Part shown: positions 26,389-37,949 of the stretch, in pieces
Layout of the letters: the number at the start of each line of letters is the position of its first letter
Numbering within the stretch: the stretch's first letter is position 1
DNA from: Welwitschia mirabilis
Lineage: Eukaryota > Gnetophyta > Gnetopsida > Welwitschiales
Assembly (NCBI GenBank): GCA_051453625.1
Contig: JBOZIK010000001.1
Span: forward strand, 284,883 to 348,882
Direction of reading: 5' to 3'
DNA: 64,000 nucleotides
The notes under the pieces: model-generated
What the model was told of the DNA's origin: nothing
The model's input: the letters and a program-made list of their open reading frames with translations, nothing else
Databases searched by the model: none
Position numbers and translations under genes: made by a program

Positions 26389-26490
26389 ACCTCTTAAAAC
26401 TATGTGAAGGATGGTTTTTGAGATGAGTTTATGTTACTTTCACATTAAGGTAGAGAGGATAAGGAAGATGCAGATACTTCAATAATATAA

Positions 26491-26778
26491 AAATTCTATA
26501 ATAGAGTACTCAGAGGAGTTTCACATGCTTGTCATCTAAGCAAGACATTTTGATTTTGGTGGAAAATAAGTAAACAGATACATTNNNNNNNNNNNNNNNN
26601 NNNNNNNNNNNNNNNNNNNNNNNNNNNNNNNNNNNNNNNNNNNNNNNNNNNNNNNNNNNNNNNNNNNNNNNNNNNNNNNNNNNNAAATTCTATAATAGAG
26701 TACTCAGAGGAGTTTCACATGCTTGTCATCTAAGCAATACATTTTGATTTTGGTGGAAAATAAGTAAACAGATACATT
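26491..26778 (+). repeat. contig-overlap duplication around the gap at 26585-26684
   Basis: 26491-26584 and 26685-26778 are each 94 bp and differ at a single base (AAGCAAGAC against AAGCAATAC). The gap is 100 N. This is the clearest case of unmerged contig ends. Confidence 0.95.
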
Positions 26779-29663
26779 ATTGGTTTAAAATTTGTTATTC
26801 AGGATGAGATTGCCATTGGTACTCCTAGAACAATAGAGGAACCTACTAATTAGCACTATGAGTTTCTTAAAGGGGGTAAAGTTTATTTTAAAAAAATAAC
26901 TCCAATACAAAAAGACTCAAATAAAATAAATCAAAAGAAATAGTCATTAATAGGAAGAAAAGATAAATTAGGAATTGTAAATGAAGGAAAAGAAGACACT
27001 AAATGTAAAGAAGGTAACTATAGAGTAAGGGATAAAGAAGGTAATTTATTGAGAGTTTACAAAAAATATCATAAGCCATAATACAAACCTTAAAAGTATA
27101 CATTAAGCAATGAAGTTATGCATATAATTATCATATTTGATCAAGGTGACACAAGTGGAGAGTCTAAGAAGAAGAAACTAGAAAAGACAACTAGCAAGAA
27201 AGAAGAAAACATGAATGTTGGAAGAAATATCACATAAGATGTAGAAACTATTAAGGAATCTATACAATGGAGATGACTCTTTAAAACTAAATTTAAGAAT
27301 GAGTTATACAAGGTTTAAAACTAAATTTAAGGATGAGTTATACAAGGTTGTAATTAATAGTAAAAGAATTAAGAACTTGGTTTCTAATGAGGTAGTAAAA
27401 AAGTTAAACTTATGAACATATTACATCTGATACCATATCAAATCTCTTAGTTGTAGAAGGGGTTCCATGTTACAGTTATAGAGTAATGTTTCATAACTTT
27501 AAAATCAATAAGTTTAATGATTAAGCTCATTATGATATTGTTCTTATGGATTCTTATCATCTATTATTGGGTAGACCATGATGATATAATACTATGTACA
27601 TGCATAATAATGAGACAAATACTTGTATTATATCTAATAAGCATGAAAAGATACTTGAGCTTTGCCACATCTAAAGAAGGTTCTAGAACATAAGATAAGT
27701 GCATGCTTCTTGTAAGAAAGAAGGGGTTATAAGAAATAAAATAAGAAGGCTATAACATGATAATGATGTCACAGGTGTCTTTGGAGTAGTAATCAAAGGA
27801 GTATGTAATGAAGGCAAAAAGATGTATTGAAATATGTTAAAATTATTTTTATTAATAATTTATCTTCTAATTTAACATCTATAAGGAGAATAAACCACTA
27901 GATAGATCTAGTTATTAGTGCTTTGCTCCCAAACAAATCACTGTATAGAATGACATCACATAAAAAAGAAGAGATAAGTAGATAAGTATAGGAGTTTGTA
28001 AACAAGGAATTAATAGAAGAAAGTTGATTGTCATGTTACATTCTAATAGTGTTAACTTCACCACAAAAAAAAAAAATAATAAGTTGTGCATGTGCATAAA
28101 TTTAACAGTGATCAATAAGATAACTATAAGATATGGCTTTTCTATGCCCTGCATGAATGACATTCTAGATTACTTTATGGGTGCATCTATTTTTTTAAGG
28201 CATACTTAAAAAGTAGATGCCATAATATTTAAATCCAAGAGGGAGATGAATATAAGACAACTTTCAAGATACTAGATGAAATATGTGAATGTTTGGTAAA
28301 GCAATTTCGATGGTTGAACATTTTAAGTACATTCATGAGGTCACAAATTTCTAAGGGATCAATGAGGAAAAACATATGATAGAAAAAACACTTTAAAGAC
28401 ATGGATAGATATTGTGAGTTGAATAAAACCTATGAACTATTAAATAGATCATACCAAACATTTATAAGAATGTGTAGCAAATGGTATAAACTTTTTTTAC
28501 ATGTTAAGATGCAAACTGAGAATCAATAAATGCAAGATTATATAAGCCATTACCAGTTCTAGCAAAGCCATAATAGAACCTGCGTATGAACTTCATTTTG
28601 AGAGATTACATCATTTCAAGAGAACTTGATTCCATCATAGTGGTGGGTAAATAAATTTAGCAAGATGAAAAGTTTATTCATTATACTACGAGAACTAATG
28701 CTCATAAATTACTATGTTATTTTTTAGAGAGATTATAATTTTTTTTGAATTACCAAAGATAATAGCTTTAGATAGGGATGTCAATTTGATTTCTAAATTT
28801 TAGAGGAGTTTTTGATGCATAATGGACACTAAGTTATAGTATTCTTTATCATATTATCATAGATAAATGAATTGATAGAAGTGATGAATCATAGCATTGG
28901 AAGCTTATTATAATACCTTTGTGAAGATAAGCCAAATAAGTGGAAGAATTACTTATTGCATGTAGAATTTTATTATAATAATTCAATGAATAGGAATATA
29001 AGAGAATCACTATTTGAGGTGCTATATGGATATCACTTAGGGATGTCAAATATGTTGCATGATATGCTAGAATCTTTAGCAAAGATAGAGGACTATCCAA
29101 AAATAATTTTAGAGCTTCATGAGTATGTGGAGCAAGCTTTGAAAGCATCAAACTTTAAGGCTAAGGAGACAATAAAGAAGCATAGCAAACATGTAAAGTT
29201 TGATAAGGGTAACATGGTAATGGCATGCCTATGAAAAAAAATATTTCCTATAAGATCCTGTAATAAGATCAAGTAGTAGAAGATTGTTCTATTTAGAATT
29301 TTGAAGAAGATTTCATCAAATGCTTACTAGTTGGATCTTCTAGAGAATAGGGTATTCACATACATTTAATGTTGCTAACTTATTGAAGCACCATTACAAC
29401 ATATAAAGAATCAATCTTAGATTATGGAGTTGTAGAAAGTAAACAAAGATAAGCAAGATGGTAGATGAGAAATCAATGATTCTTGAAAGACACAAGAAAT
29501 AGATGCATAAAAAGTGTACAAGAAGTATCAAGTGTAGTTACTAGAAGATTATCTATAGGATGCAATTTAGATTATAGAAGACAACTAATTGTGAATAGAT
29601 TATAGAAGCCTGAAAAAGAAGAAATACCTTTTCTATTACAACTCACTTTCAAGAAAGGGAGAA

Positions 29664-30210
29664 TGATGTAAGAGAATACTTAGAAAATAAAAATAAGGAA
29701 TGTGTTTTAGATACAAGTCTATTTGCTAAGGTTTTAGTGTGCTTATGTGGAAAATCAAATCCAACATGTGTAATTACCATGTAGGAATGAATATCCATTT
29801 AATTTAGCATGTTTAGAGGGAATCTAAGTGTAATAAATATGTTATGTTTAGAGGAATATGTGTGTAAGGAATAGGCTATGTTTGAAAACTATTTATGGTA
29901 AAAGATGTAAGAGGATAATATTAGAGAATACCTTCATGATTATGATTCCTATTGAAGCCTTATAAGTGGACAAAAGTGGTAGGCATAGGATAAGCCTTTT
30001 AGAGGCCACTATAAAAGAGAATTTGCAAAAGCTTGGCTAGATGTGATTTCAGTTTGTAAGCTTGTACTTTCTATGGCATTAATATAAAGTAATTCTTTCA
30101 TTTCCGTTAATACTTTTTTTTACCTATATAACTTCTTTTTTCTTTTCTATTCCTTACTAAATACACAATTCCAAAGGTGCTCTTGGGATCTTTGTTGTCT
30201 TTACTCTACA
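29664..30210 (+). repeat. 3' LTR of the gypsy element
   Basis: It starts TGATGTAAGAGAAT directly after a purine-rich tract (AAGAAAGGGAGAA, 29651-29663) that fits a polypurine tract. It matches the 5' LTR throughout; the last 25 bp align only loosely, so the end is approximate. Confidence 0.78.
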
Positions 30211-30291
30211 CCATGGAACACTTATTCTTTGTTCAAGACATTATGGGTTTAAACCTTTAGATGTCTTATTGGCATAGTATAAGGTCATGTA

Positions 30292-30584
30292 CATAATTAA
30301 ATTATCTGTTTGGGTGCGTGTAGTGGTAATAATTTTGGATAAAGTTATAACCACTAAAAGTTTTGAGTTTAACATCTTACTATAAATGAAAAAAATTTAA
30401 TGTTAGAGAGTGACTTAAGAAAACTTGAATAAATAATTATGTCATTTAATAAGAATCCATCAAATTCTTCTCTTTTTTTTTTCACTCAACTACTAGGGGG
30501 AATATCAAATTAAAACTTTTAGTGGCTGAATCTACCCCTAGTATTATAACCACCAAAATTTCCCAAATGAATTATTTAATTATG
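30292..30584. mobile_element. MITE-like element with terminal inverted repeats
   Basis: The left end CATAATTAAATTATCTGTTTGGG and the complement of the right end, CATAATTAAATAATTCATTTGGG, match at most positions. Further in, AACCACTAAAAGTTTTGAG on the left pairs with AGCCACTAAAAGTTTTAAT on the complement of the right. The 293-bp unit has no coding capacity and could fold back on itself. It lies about 80 bp past the gypsy 3' LTR. Superfamily is uncertain; a TCTGTTTGGG end recalls Tourist/PIF-type MITEs. No clean target-site duplication was seen. Confidence 0.6.
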
Positions 30585-32152
30585 CCTAGGATCACATGAA
30601 TATGTGCCAAGTAGCACATAAGAAAGTTTGAGCTCACAAACTTCTAAATGGAAACAAATCTTCCACAAGTTGAACTTCCATCCCCTTGGTTGACTTATCT
30701 ATTATGAATATGTATAAAACAAATGTCCCATAAGTTGAACTATCATTCCATCCCATTATTTTATTTATCTATTATGAATATGTATAAGACAAAACAAATC
30801 AAATTATTATTTCATGGATGAAAACATACGTAAATGAGTAATGGAATTAGTAAGAGTGTGATTGTCTTCTAAGTTAGTTATTGTAAAATTGATTAATTTT
30901 CATAAAGCATTATTTTTTCAATATTTGCCTATACATTCTTAAAGTTGCATATTCACATGGATCTTTTACATCTATGTTCCAAAGATAACACATTCTTAAA
31001 TCTCATGCCTTATTTAAAGCATATAAATTAGAATGAGACCTTAACACTATTTCCATTTCTTCTTATGATAGTTAACAATGATAGATAAGAACCGTTAAAA
31101 CATTATAACATACTTTGAAAATAATAGTATTTAAATATTTTGTTTTCCTCAAATATACATGTGGTGGAGTTAGACATCGACCTTAATTTGCAACTTGCAA
31201 CTAGAGTAGCAATACCCTTTCCCTTTCTTCTCTATTCAAATCCCAATTTTTCCAACAAGTGTTAAAACCTTCGTCTTTTGTTTCTAATCCCCAATATTAT
31301 TATTAACTATTTTTCCTTTTCGATGTATATTAAGAGTGACTTTTCACAAATTAGCTATAATTTAATGTCTTCCTTCTTCATGATAGGGACACTCTTGTAT
31401 TATTTATAGAATATTGTAGTAAAGAAAAAGTCTATTCAACATGGATGACATGAAAAGTTGTCTCATTACAACCATGTTGGATAGATAATAGAGACATTTG
31501 AGTTATCACTTTAATAGAATTGATGATTAATGGGTACAATACCATATCATTCTTAAGTGAAAAATGAAATGACTTATAAAGTTTGTGGTAAAAGATTAGT
31601 AGGGAATGATGTTATGTTTCACCCATAGTACAAGCTTGTCCATTAGCACTTATATTATTGTCACCACAAATAATATAAGGTAGAACCATCAAAAGGGATT
31701 TTCACTTTTCGCTGATGAATTTGTTTTATATTGAAAGTTAGGAGACAATGAACTTTAGCCTTTAAAAAATGATTTTGCAAGGATTCCATAAAGACATCCG
31801 TACATTTACCCCACTGAAACCAAAGGCATACTTTGTCACCTTTTTCCTGGAACATCATTATCCTTACACAAACATTCTCTTCCACATAAAAAGTATATCC
31901 TTACCATGTATATTATAAAATATTTTTTTAGATAATGGTGGTGAGGTTTTGTTTTATTAAGACCTCTCCTCTCAATTCGATTCTGTAAGGATTTAAACTC
32001 CTAACCAGAGGGATACCTTTTTGAATTAAAGGGAAGTGGTATAGCATTGTCCCTGGGCACTAGTAATGCAATGCTAATACACCTCTAAATTTGGAGTTAT
32101 TAAAAAACAAATGCAATTACAGTGCTATTTTAAGGTGACAAAAAAATCCAAG
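30585..32152. other. intergenic tract downstream of the pectinesterase gene
   Basis: No recognised domain. A 74-codon open frame on the minus strand at 31661-31885 has more even codon use than its surroundings, but I do not recognise its product and would not call it a gene. The right end is probably just beyond the pectinesterase transcript. Confidence 0.45.
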
Positions 32153-32158
32153 TTTATT
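32153..32158 (-). promoter_or_regulatory. candidate poly(A) signal of the pectinesterase gene
   Basis: The minus strand reads AATAAA here, about 255 nt beyond the stop codon. This is a plausible plant near-upstream element, but plant poly(A) signals are loose and the region is AT-rich, so the match may be chance. Confidence 0.35.
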
Positions 32159-32371
32159 CTGAAAGACTACAATAATTTGATGACAAGCAATCAGACAATT
32201 GCTTGAAAGAAGAGCCAGAAGGCACCAAAAGGTGGCAGAGCAGAGCCAGCTTCATCTCATTTTATGGGATGAAGGTCATCAAACTAGGGTTTTATGTAGG
32301 GTGGTCCTGCACCCTTACTTTCTTGCTCTGCTAATCTTGTCAGGATGACACGGTGATGAATGAATGCTCAC

Positions 32372-32390
32372 CAAACAAACAAACAAACAA
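32372..32390 (+). repeat. AAAC microsatellite in the pectinesterase 3' UTR
   Basis: About four tandem AAAC units lie just past the stop codon. On the gene strand they read GTTT repeats. They fall in the predicted 3' untranslated region. Confidence 0.8.
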
Positions 32391-32411
32391 TTTCGGAAGC
32401 GATGAGATGAA

Positions 32412-34672
32412 TCAGAGGCTGATCCATTCCTCTCCATCCACAAAGTCCAGACTTATGAAGGGTTTCGCTTCCTGATCCGAGAGCTCCCTGCACCATGACA
32501 CTCTCCCTGCAAAACTTGCACCCGGCCCTGTGCACTTGTACTGTCCGAAGAACACCGTCCTGATCAACGCATTCAAGGTTTTTTTGCAAAATTTTATCAG
32601 AAAGCTGCCTTCCAGACGATTCAGATTGTACCCACAACCACTGTAAAATTTACAGTCTCGGCTAAAACCCTAAATGCAATGTACTTTCTGAGCCAAAAAT
32701 TGTAAAACCCTTATAATTTGAAAGCTAAAACCTTAAAATCCATCATAATGGTAAACATAAGACAAAACCCTAAATTTTTTCACAATTTAAAATTAAAACT
32801 AAAATATTCCGGTGACTTTATGATTATGAGTTCAATTCTCCAAAAAAATCTTAAAAAAAAGCTTAAGCTTTTCAACATAAAGTATTGCCAGAGAGAAAAT
32901 TACATACCATGTAAAACTTCAACAATAAAACAATTAAGAAATTTGGTGCAATATGAGACAGCGTATCAAGAATGTTGGGAGAAGTTCAATAATGCTTGGA
33001 GCAATTAAAGAAATGTATGGAGAATGTTGGGGACAATTTAGGATAATGTATTGACTTACAGGTGCCTGGAATGGTCTCCCCAATCATACCAGCCCTTGGG
33101 CAGTATTATCTTGTCCATGAAAGTGTATGCAAAAACCACCCTTGAGAAAGTGCCCCATGCCCTGCCCAGATAGAGGGCACCGGAGCCTGTCACTTTGCAC
33201 TTGAGAAAGGAGAATCCTGTTGCCTCCATCACGCTTTCCCTCTTCTGTGCGGTCAGAGCCCCATAGGTGGCGGATATGGCATGCAGATGGCACCCCTGCA
33301 CACACTCACAGACATCACTTATGGTGTATTTCCCTGAGTGTATTCCAACAGGTTTCAGAATTTTCTGGTTTTAGCATACCTCATAGAGAGAGAGACCATT
33401 TCCAAAGATGAAGTCAACAGAGCCCTCAATGTAGCAGTCCTTGAAGTAATGCCGGCCAATGTGATCATAAAGAGTGTCCTGGGCACCCAAGAATTTGCAG
33501 CCCAGAAAAGCAGCTGTGTCACCTGAGATCCTGAATGCCACTGCCTGCTTGCCGATGGCCCCTGAGGGTGGGCATGGCGAGGTGTTCTGGGCGGAGGATT
33601 GATGCCACAGGCATTAGCTGCAGAGAGAGAAAAGTGGGGAGAAATAAGACAAAAGCAGAAGCTGTATGTACCTTGAAGGTGATGTTTTTGGCAATGAAGT
33701 AGGGGGCATTTACTGCAACTGTTGCGGAAAAATAGGTGCCCATGGGCTTGCCGTTGGGCCCCCTCGTTCCGGCATTGTCACCCCACTGTATCACGGTCTT
33801 GTCAGCACCCGCGCCCTCGAATGTCACAAAGGCCTTGGTCGCTGGCACATCCACTTTCTCACTGAAACATTTGAACCATCCAAAAAACCATCATTAGGAA
33901 ATCACCAATGAGGGCTCATCGACAACAAATGTTGCACAACCCATAACACAAAATCACCATCTAATCTTCATTAAACCACCAATGCAAAACTCCAGATTAA
34001 TCACAAAACAAAGTCATCTTTCACTCTCACCCGAGACAAAGAAAAGGATAACCTGCAACCAATTCCATACCACCCATTACAGAATATGACCATTTACTCT
34101 CACCCAAAACCCAAAAAGCAAAACCCCCAACACCAAATCACAAATCACAGTCAACAAAATGGCTCAAATCCTGCAACCAAAATCAGAAGGTTTTTCGGAG
34201 CCTGGAAGCACAGAAACAGACTACTGAACCTTCACCTCAAGAAACACAAAACCAACAGAAGCTAAAACAGAGCAGACTGCATTCTCCTGACTTACTTGTA
34301 CACCCCTGGCCCAATTTTGATGACAACTCTCAGTATATTGATGAAGGGCAAAGAGTCCACTGCTTGCTGCACAGAAGTGAAGTCTGCAGCACCAGGTTTC
34401 TTGCTCACGGTTATGTAGAAAGACGGCAAAATGTTGTTTCTTGCAATGCTGAAGATGGAATGCTTCAGGCTTCCCATTTCTCTCACCCACCTCATGAACG
34501 CGTCCTCTATGCTTTTCCTGTTTGGGCCAGCTGTTGGGCTCCTGTGCCTCTGGTGGGCTGGTCTCTTGGCCTTGGCCTTCATCACACTGCACACTGAAGG
34601 CAATGCCAATACTGCCAGTGCTAATGTCAGCGCAAAGAAAACAGAGAAAGCCTGTCTCCCTCTTGTTTTCAT
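32412..34672 (-). CDS. pectin methylesterase (pectinesterase 53/8-like), five exons
   Basis: The product should remove methyl esters from cell-wall homogalacturonan (EC 3.1.1.11) in the apoplast. Exons on the minus strand are 34672-34296, 33861-33672, 33586-33380, 33295-33060 and 32559-32412. All four introns (434, 85, 84 and 500 bp) begin GT and end AG, and the joined frame gives 385 residues ending in TGA. Residues 1 to about 28 form a signal peptide ([22 protein letters not shown] region). The pectinesterase fold starts near residue 85. Expected active-site residues are present: Gln203 (GKQAVA), Gln225 and Asp226 (GAQDTLY), Asp247 in the signature [10 protein letters not shown], and Arg303 and Trp305 (LGRAWG). 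There is no N-terminal PMEI pro-domain, so this is a group without the inhibitor domain. The length matches the roughly 380-residue pectinesterase 53 type. Exons are much richer in G+C than the flanks. No frame break was seen. The start is the first Met before the signal peptide. Subfamily assignment rests on recall of family sequences. Confidence 0.95.
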
Positions 34673-34994
34673 TCCTGCAGATATTTCAAACAGAGCCCTT
34701 TTTCAAGCAATTCAATGCAGACCTAGGAAGGCCGAAGAGGATGCAAACCTTTGATCAAAGAGAGACTGCTACCCACAATCCCAAGGAGCTGATACGGTGC
34801 ATTTGCAGGAATTTTAGTGGTTTTTCATGTTGTGGAGGGAGGTCAGTTGGGGCCCTTTTTTCATTCCAGAAAGAAATATTCTATTTGATTAGGAAACTCA
34901 CGGGAAGGAAAGAGGCAAGCAATTGCAGTCAGGCTGGACTAGCGAATGAATGGATGTCATGGGGGAGGCAGCATCAGCCCGTGAGCCCTTTCAT

Positions 34995-35044
34995 TGCTCT
35001 GAAATACATCATGTTTTTCACTGCTCTGAAATACATCATGTTTT
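34995..35044 (+). repeat. 27-bp tandem duplication upstream of the pectinesterase gene
   Basis: The 23-bp string starting TGCTCTGAAATACATC occurs at 34995-35017 and again, identical, at 35022-35044, a 27-bp period. It lies about 320-370 nt before the start codon on the gene strand, so it is in the 5' leader or promoter. Whether it binds anything is unknown. Confidence 0.85.
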
Positions 35045-35116
35045 GGGTGGGCTCCAACTCCATCTCCATTTGCATCTCAACTTCATTATTCACCGTTGTA
35101 TGCATAAGTCCAATAG

Positions 35117-35129
35117 GTATTTATTTATG
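35117..35129 (-). promoter_or_regulatory. possible TATA element of the pectinesterase gene
   Basis: The minus strand reads ATAAATAAATA about 445 nt before the start codon, in the GC-richer gene island. No better TATA match was seen between it and the ATG. If used, the 5' leader would be unusually long, so confidence is low. Confidence 0.2.
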
Positions 35130-35599
35130 GGACCTTTTATTTTTTTCCCCTCACTTTGAAAGTACCATGAAATGTATGACATCTTCTACTTTTGCTTGTC
35201 ATTTCCTCTACGCACTCCTCACTCCTCAAAACCCACTTTTCCATGTTGGTATGGCTTATCACCTTTGGTCTTGCATGTGCGCGCCTCAATTTTACTATGT
35301 AAACAATGATCTATCTCTAAGGATTACGTGCCTTCCTCACATTTCTATCGTGGAGAACAAAATCGATATCTGAAGATAGGCATTCATTAGGGCAAATAAC
35401 ATCAATTTTTAGGAATAAACGAATCATTTCTTAGGAATAAGGACTACTATGCCTAGAATCTATAAACCCCGATTCAATTAGAGCTACTCTACCGAATCAA
35501 AAATGGTTTTGATGTATGAAATCTATGAACTCGAAATTGAAAAAGGCAAGTATTTTAGGTACTACCCTTAACCAATGCTTTCATGTTTTTCATAATCAT

Positions 35600-37900
35600 T
35601 CTATCATAAGCTCTGCAGTCATATATTAAAATATTTAAATGTTAATAGGAGATTATCTACATTAATAGGGTGAAAAGGACAAGTAGATATATTTTGTTCT
35701 TTTTTAAGTGTCCGATTGTTTAAATTGATAACAATTGATTACACATCTCAAATATGCAACTATTTGGCATTACCACTTTAAAGATTCTAAAACTAAAATT
35801 GGTATTTTATTACATCTAGAAAAAGAACCATAGATCTATTAGATAGGATTAACATATCTATTAAAATTTTGTAGAAGAACTTCAATGAAATATCCTAAAG
35901 CAATTATAGCTAACTACAATAGATCATTTAATATGGAAACTTAAATTGCTCGTTTACATCTCAAAAAACTAGCAAGAGGACAATCAAGGTAAATTTTTTG
36001 TTTGCTCTCTACATTCGAATAGAGATGTTAAAGCACTTTACTTTCTACCACGAAACACATGTTCTTTATCCCACATTGTAAATCTTAGAACTTGATGTTC
36101 CATTATTTTAATCATTCTTTCCCTTTACAAAACCATCTTTATCTTGTGTAGCTTCCAAGATTCCTTTTCACAATATCGTAACTAGTGTATTTCTTGTCCT
36201 TAACACATAAGCAATAAACTAAAGAATTTCTTTAACTTCCAGTGGAAGGATGTTTGATTCAAACTGTAGAATACAAAAAGGGATCTAAGACTTAACCTAA
36301 AATTTAGAAGTTAAAAAATGATTTTGGACTATTTTAAGTTGCTTTCACCAATTTTTTTAACCAACCTTAATCCCCATGTTGCATAACCATAGAGTATTAT
36401 TAACCTTACAATAGTTTGAAACAACTATTTTGTTGCTTTTCAAACTCAAATACCTACCTTTTACATTTATTTGGTAGTTCATACAAAGCTTTTTTTCCCT
36501 TACTATTATTCTTTTCTAGACACATTTGTTCCAGTTGTAGTTATGGAAGCAATGGAGACCTAAATATTTATGATCAATTGGCTTGTTATAAAGCTTAAAA
36601 TCATGACTAGTATTTCTAATACCACAACATAGAATCTTGATTTTGGTAACATTTATCTTTCTAGCACTAATTATATGAAAATCATTTTCTACTTGTAGCA
36701 TTTATTGCACAATTTTCTTTGCTATACATATTAAGGTTGCATCATCAACAAAGAGGAGGAGATGGACAATAAAATATCTAACTTGAACTGAATTTTCCAG
36801 AGGCACCTTTTGCATCCACTCTTCTAATTGGTTTATGAAAATGTCAAATAAAGTAGGAGAAAGTGGGAAGCCCTGCTTCACTCCAATTTCATTATGAAGT
36901 TTAATGAAAATTTTTAACTCATTATCTTTCATTTTAGTAATGACATCTTTGTATAACCTATGAATTTCTACAATTAGGTTAGAAAGAATGTTAAGATTCA
37001 CCAACCATTGCCAAAGTAATACATACAAGTAACTAAATAATCAATGGTGGAGTAATTCTATTGAAGTCATCTCTTATTATCCACTTATTTTCCAAGTCTT
37101 TTTTCTAAATTATTGCTTAATAATTTAGCAAAAATATTTCTTATAACAATAATACTATAGTTAATTAAGTCTATATCTTCTTTTGTGAAAATCATCACAG
37201 ACTTACTAGTCTCTCATTTTTCATTCAAGCCTTCCTTTAAAGCTTTGTTGAATAATTTCCAAATTCTTACAAAAGTATGCCTCTCCATTTTATGATTTTT
37301 GCATCTAGTCCATCTACGTTCATTACTCTACTTATAGCTAGTCACTCAATTCCCTTCATAACCTCCTTAAGAGTTAACTAAATAGGGTTATCTAGAGTTC
37401 TTATATCTATTGAATCTCCTTCATGTGAAAAAAATTTCTTAAATATATTGAATTTCTATAAGGGAAAAGATTTGTTCTTTTGATCCTTGACAATTCAAAA
37501 CCTTTTAAAATTCCTTGGATTTTTTAATCATATGTATAAATCATTACTATTAAGTTGCAAAAATAGCTTTCTTCTTATTTCTAATTAATCATTTAGAGGC
37601 CTTTATCATTTTATCCTTCTATTCTAATGATTGAACCTCTTTAATAGCTAGCACAACATTGCTACATTCAGTATGAACTAATTGCTTTCTAGGCATTAAT
37701 TTTTTAGTTCACAAAATGTGTAGGGTTGTATGTAAAAAAAATCAACCTAATGTTTTTATTTTGTAAGTTTTCTTGCTATGGTTTTTATACATTTCTTTCA
37801 TACTATTCTCTAAATTCTACTAAAAGTTACTTTTAGATTTTATAAGAAACTCTCTTCTCAAGTAATGAGCTTATTGGAATTCGAAATTCTAAGGGATGAC
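35600..37900 (-). mobile_element. LINE remnant with RT of a non-L1-looking type
   Basis: Minus-strand frames read an RT in order: DLINYSIIVIRNIFAKLL about 37.1-37.2 kb, LYKDVITKMK near 36.95 kb, IGVKQGFPLSPTLFDIFINQ at about 36.83-36.89 kb, catalytic FVDD at 36741-36752 (usual YADD/FADD), INVTKIKILCCG then YLGL at 36.55-36.65 kb, and IILYGYATWGL near 36.4 kb. The GVKQG.PLSPTLF block differs from the GLRQGDPLSP block of the plant L1-like elements at 14.5 and 49.6 kb. Stops and frameshifts make it inactive. It lies just upstream of the pectinesterase gene on the same strand, with its 3' end nearest the gene; both ends are approximate. Confidence 0.75.
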
Positions 37901-37949
37901 ATGGAGATTCCACCACTCCCTTTTTAACTTGAAATTTGTGTATGCATTT

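Larger units (their letters stand above)
24367..30210 (+). mobile_element. Ty3/gypsy chromovirus-like LTR retrotransposon, decayed
   Basis: A whole element with both LTRs, plus strand. Order: 5' LTR 24367-24938, primer-binding site from 24941, gag-side region to about 27.3 kb, protease about 27.31-27.67 kb (LVSNEVVKKLNL, then MDSYHLLLGRP; the catalytic D-x-G-S region reads N-S-K-R), RT start about 28.02-28.21 kb (NKITIRYGFSMP, then LDYFMGASIF), integrase core near 28.75 kb (LPKIIALDRDV), integrase end 28.96-29.23 kb (YNNSMNRN, ESLFEVLYGYHLG, VKFDKGNMVM), polypurine tract, 3' LTR 29664-30210. The gag-protease-RT-integrase order is that of Ty3/gypsy. Most of RT and RNase H is unreadable or lost. 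Two contig-overlap duplications lengthen it by about 1.1 kb. No target-site duplication was recognised. Confidence 0.85.

Noticed and set aside
31661-31885. 74-codon minus-strand open frame as a small gene
   Set aside because: No domain, signal peptide or conserved motif recognised, and no other evidence of expression.
33519-33854. Apparent frameshift in the pectinesterase after the NITFK segment
   Set aside because: The frame simply reads into an 85-bp intron. Splicing from 33671 to 33587 restores the conserved [14 protein letters not shown] reading.
34522-35373. 283-codon plus-strand open frame
   Set aside because: It overlaps antisense to pectinesterase exon 1 and its upstream region, has no recognisable domain, and owes its length to the GC-richer gene on the other strand.
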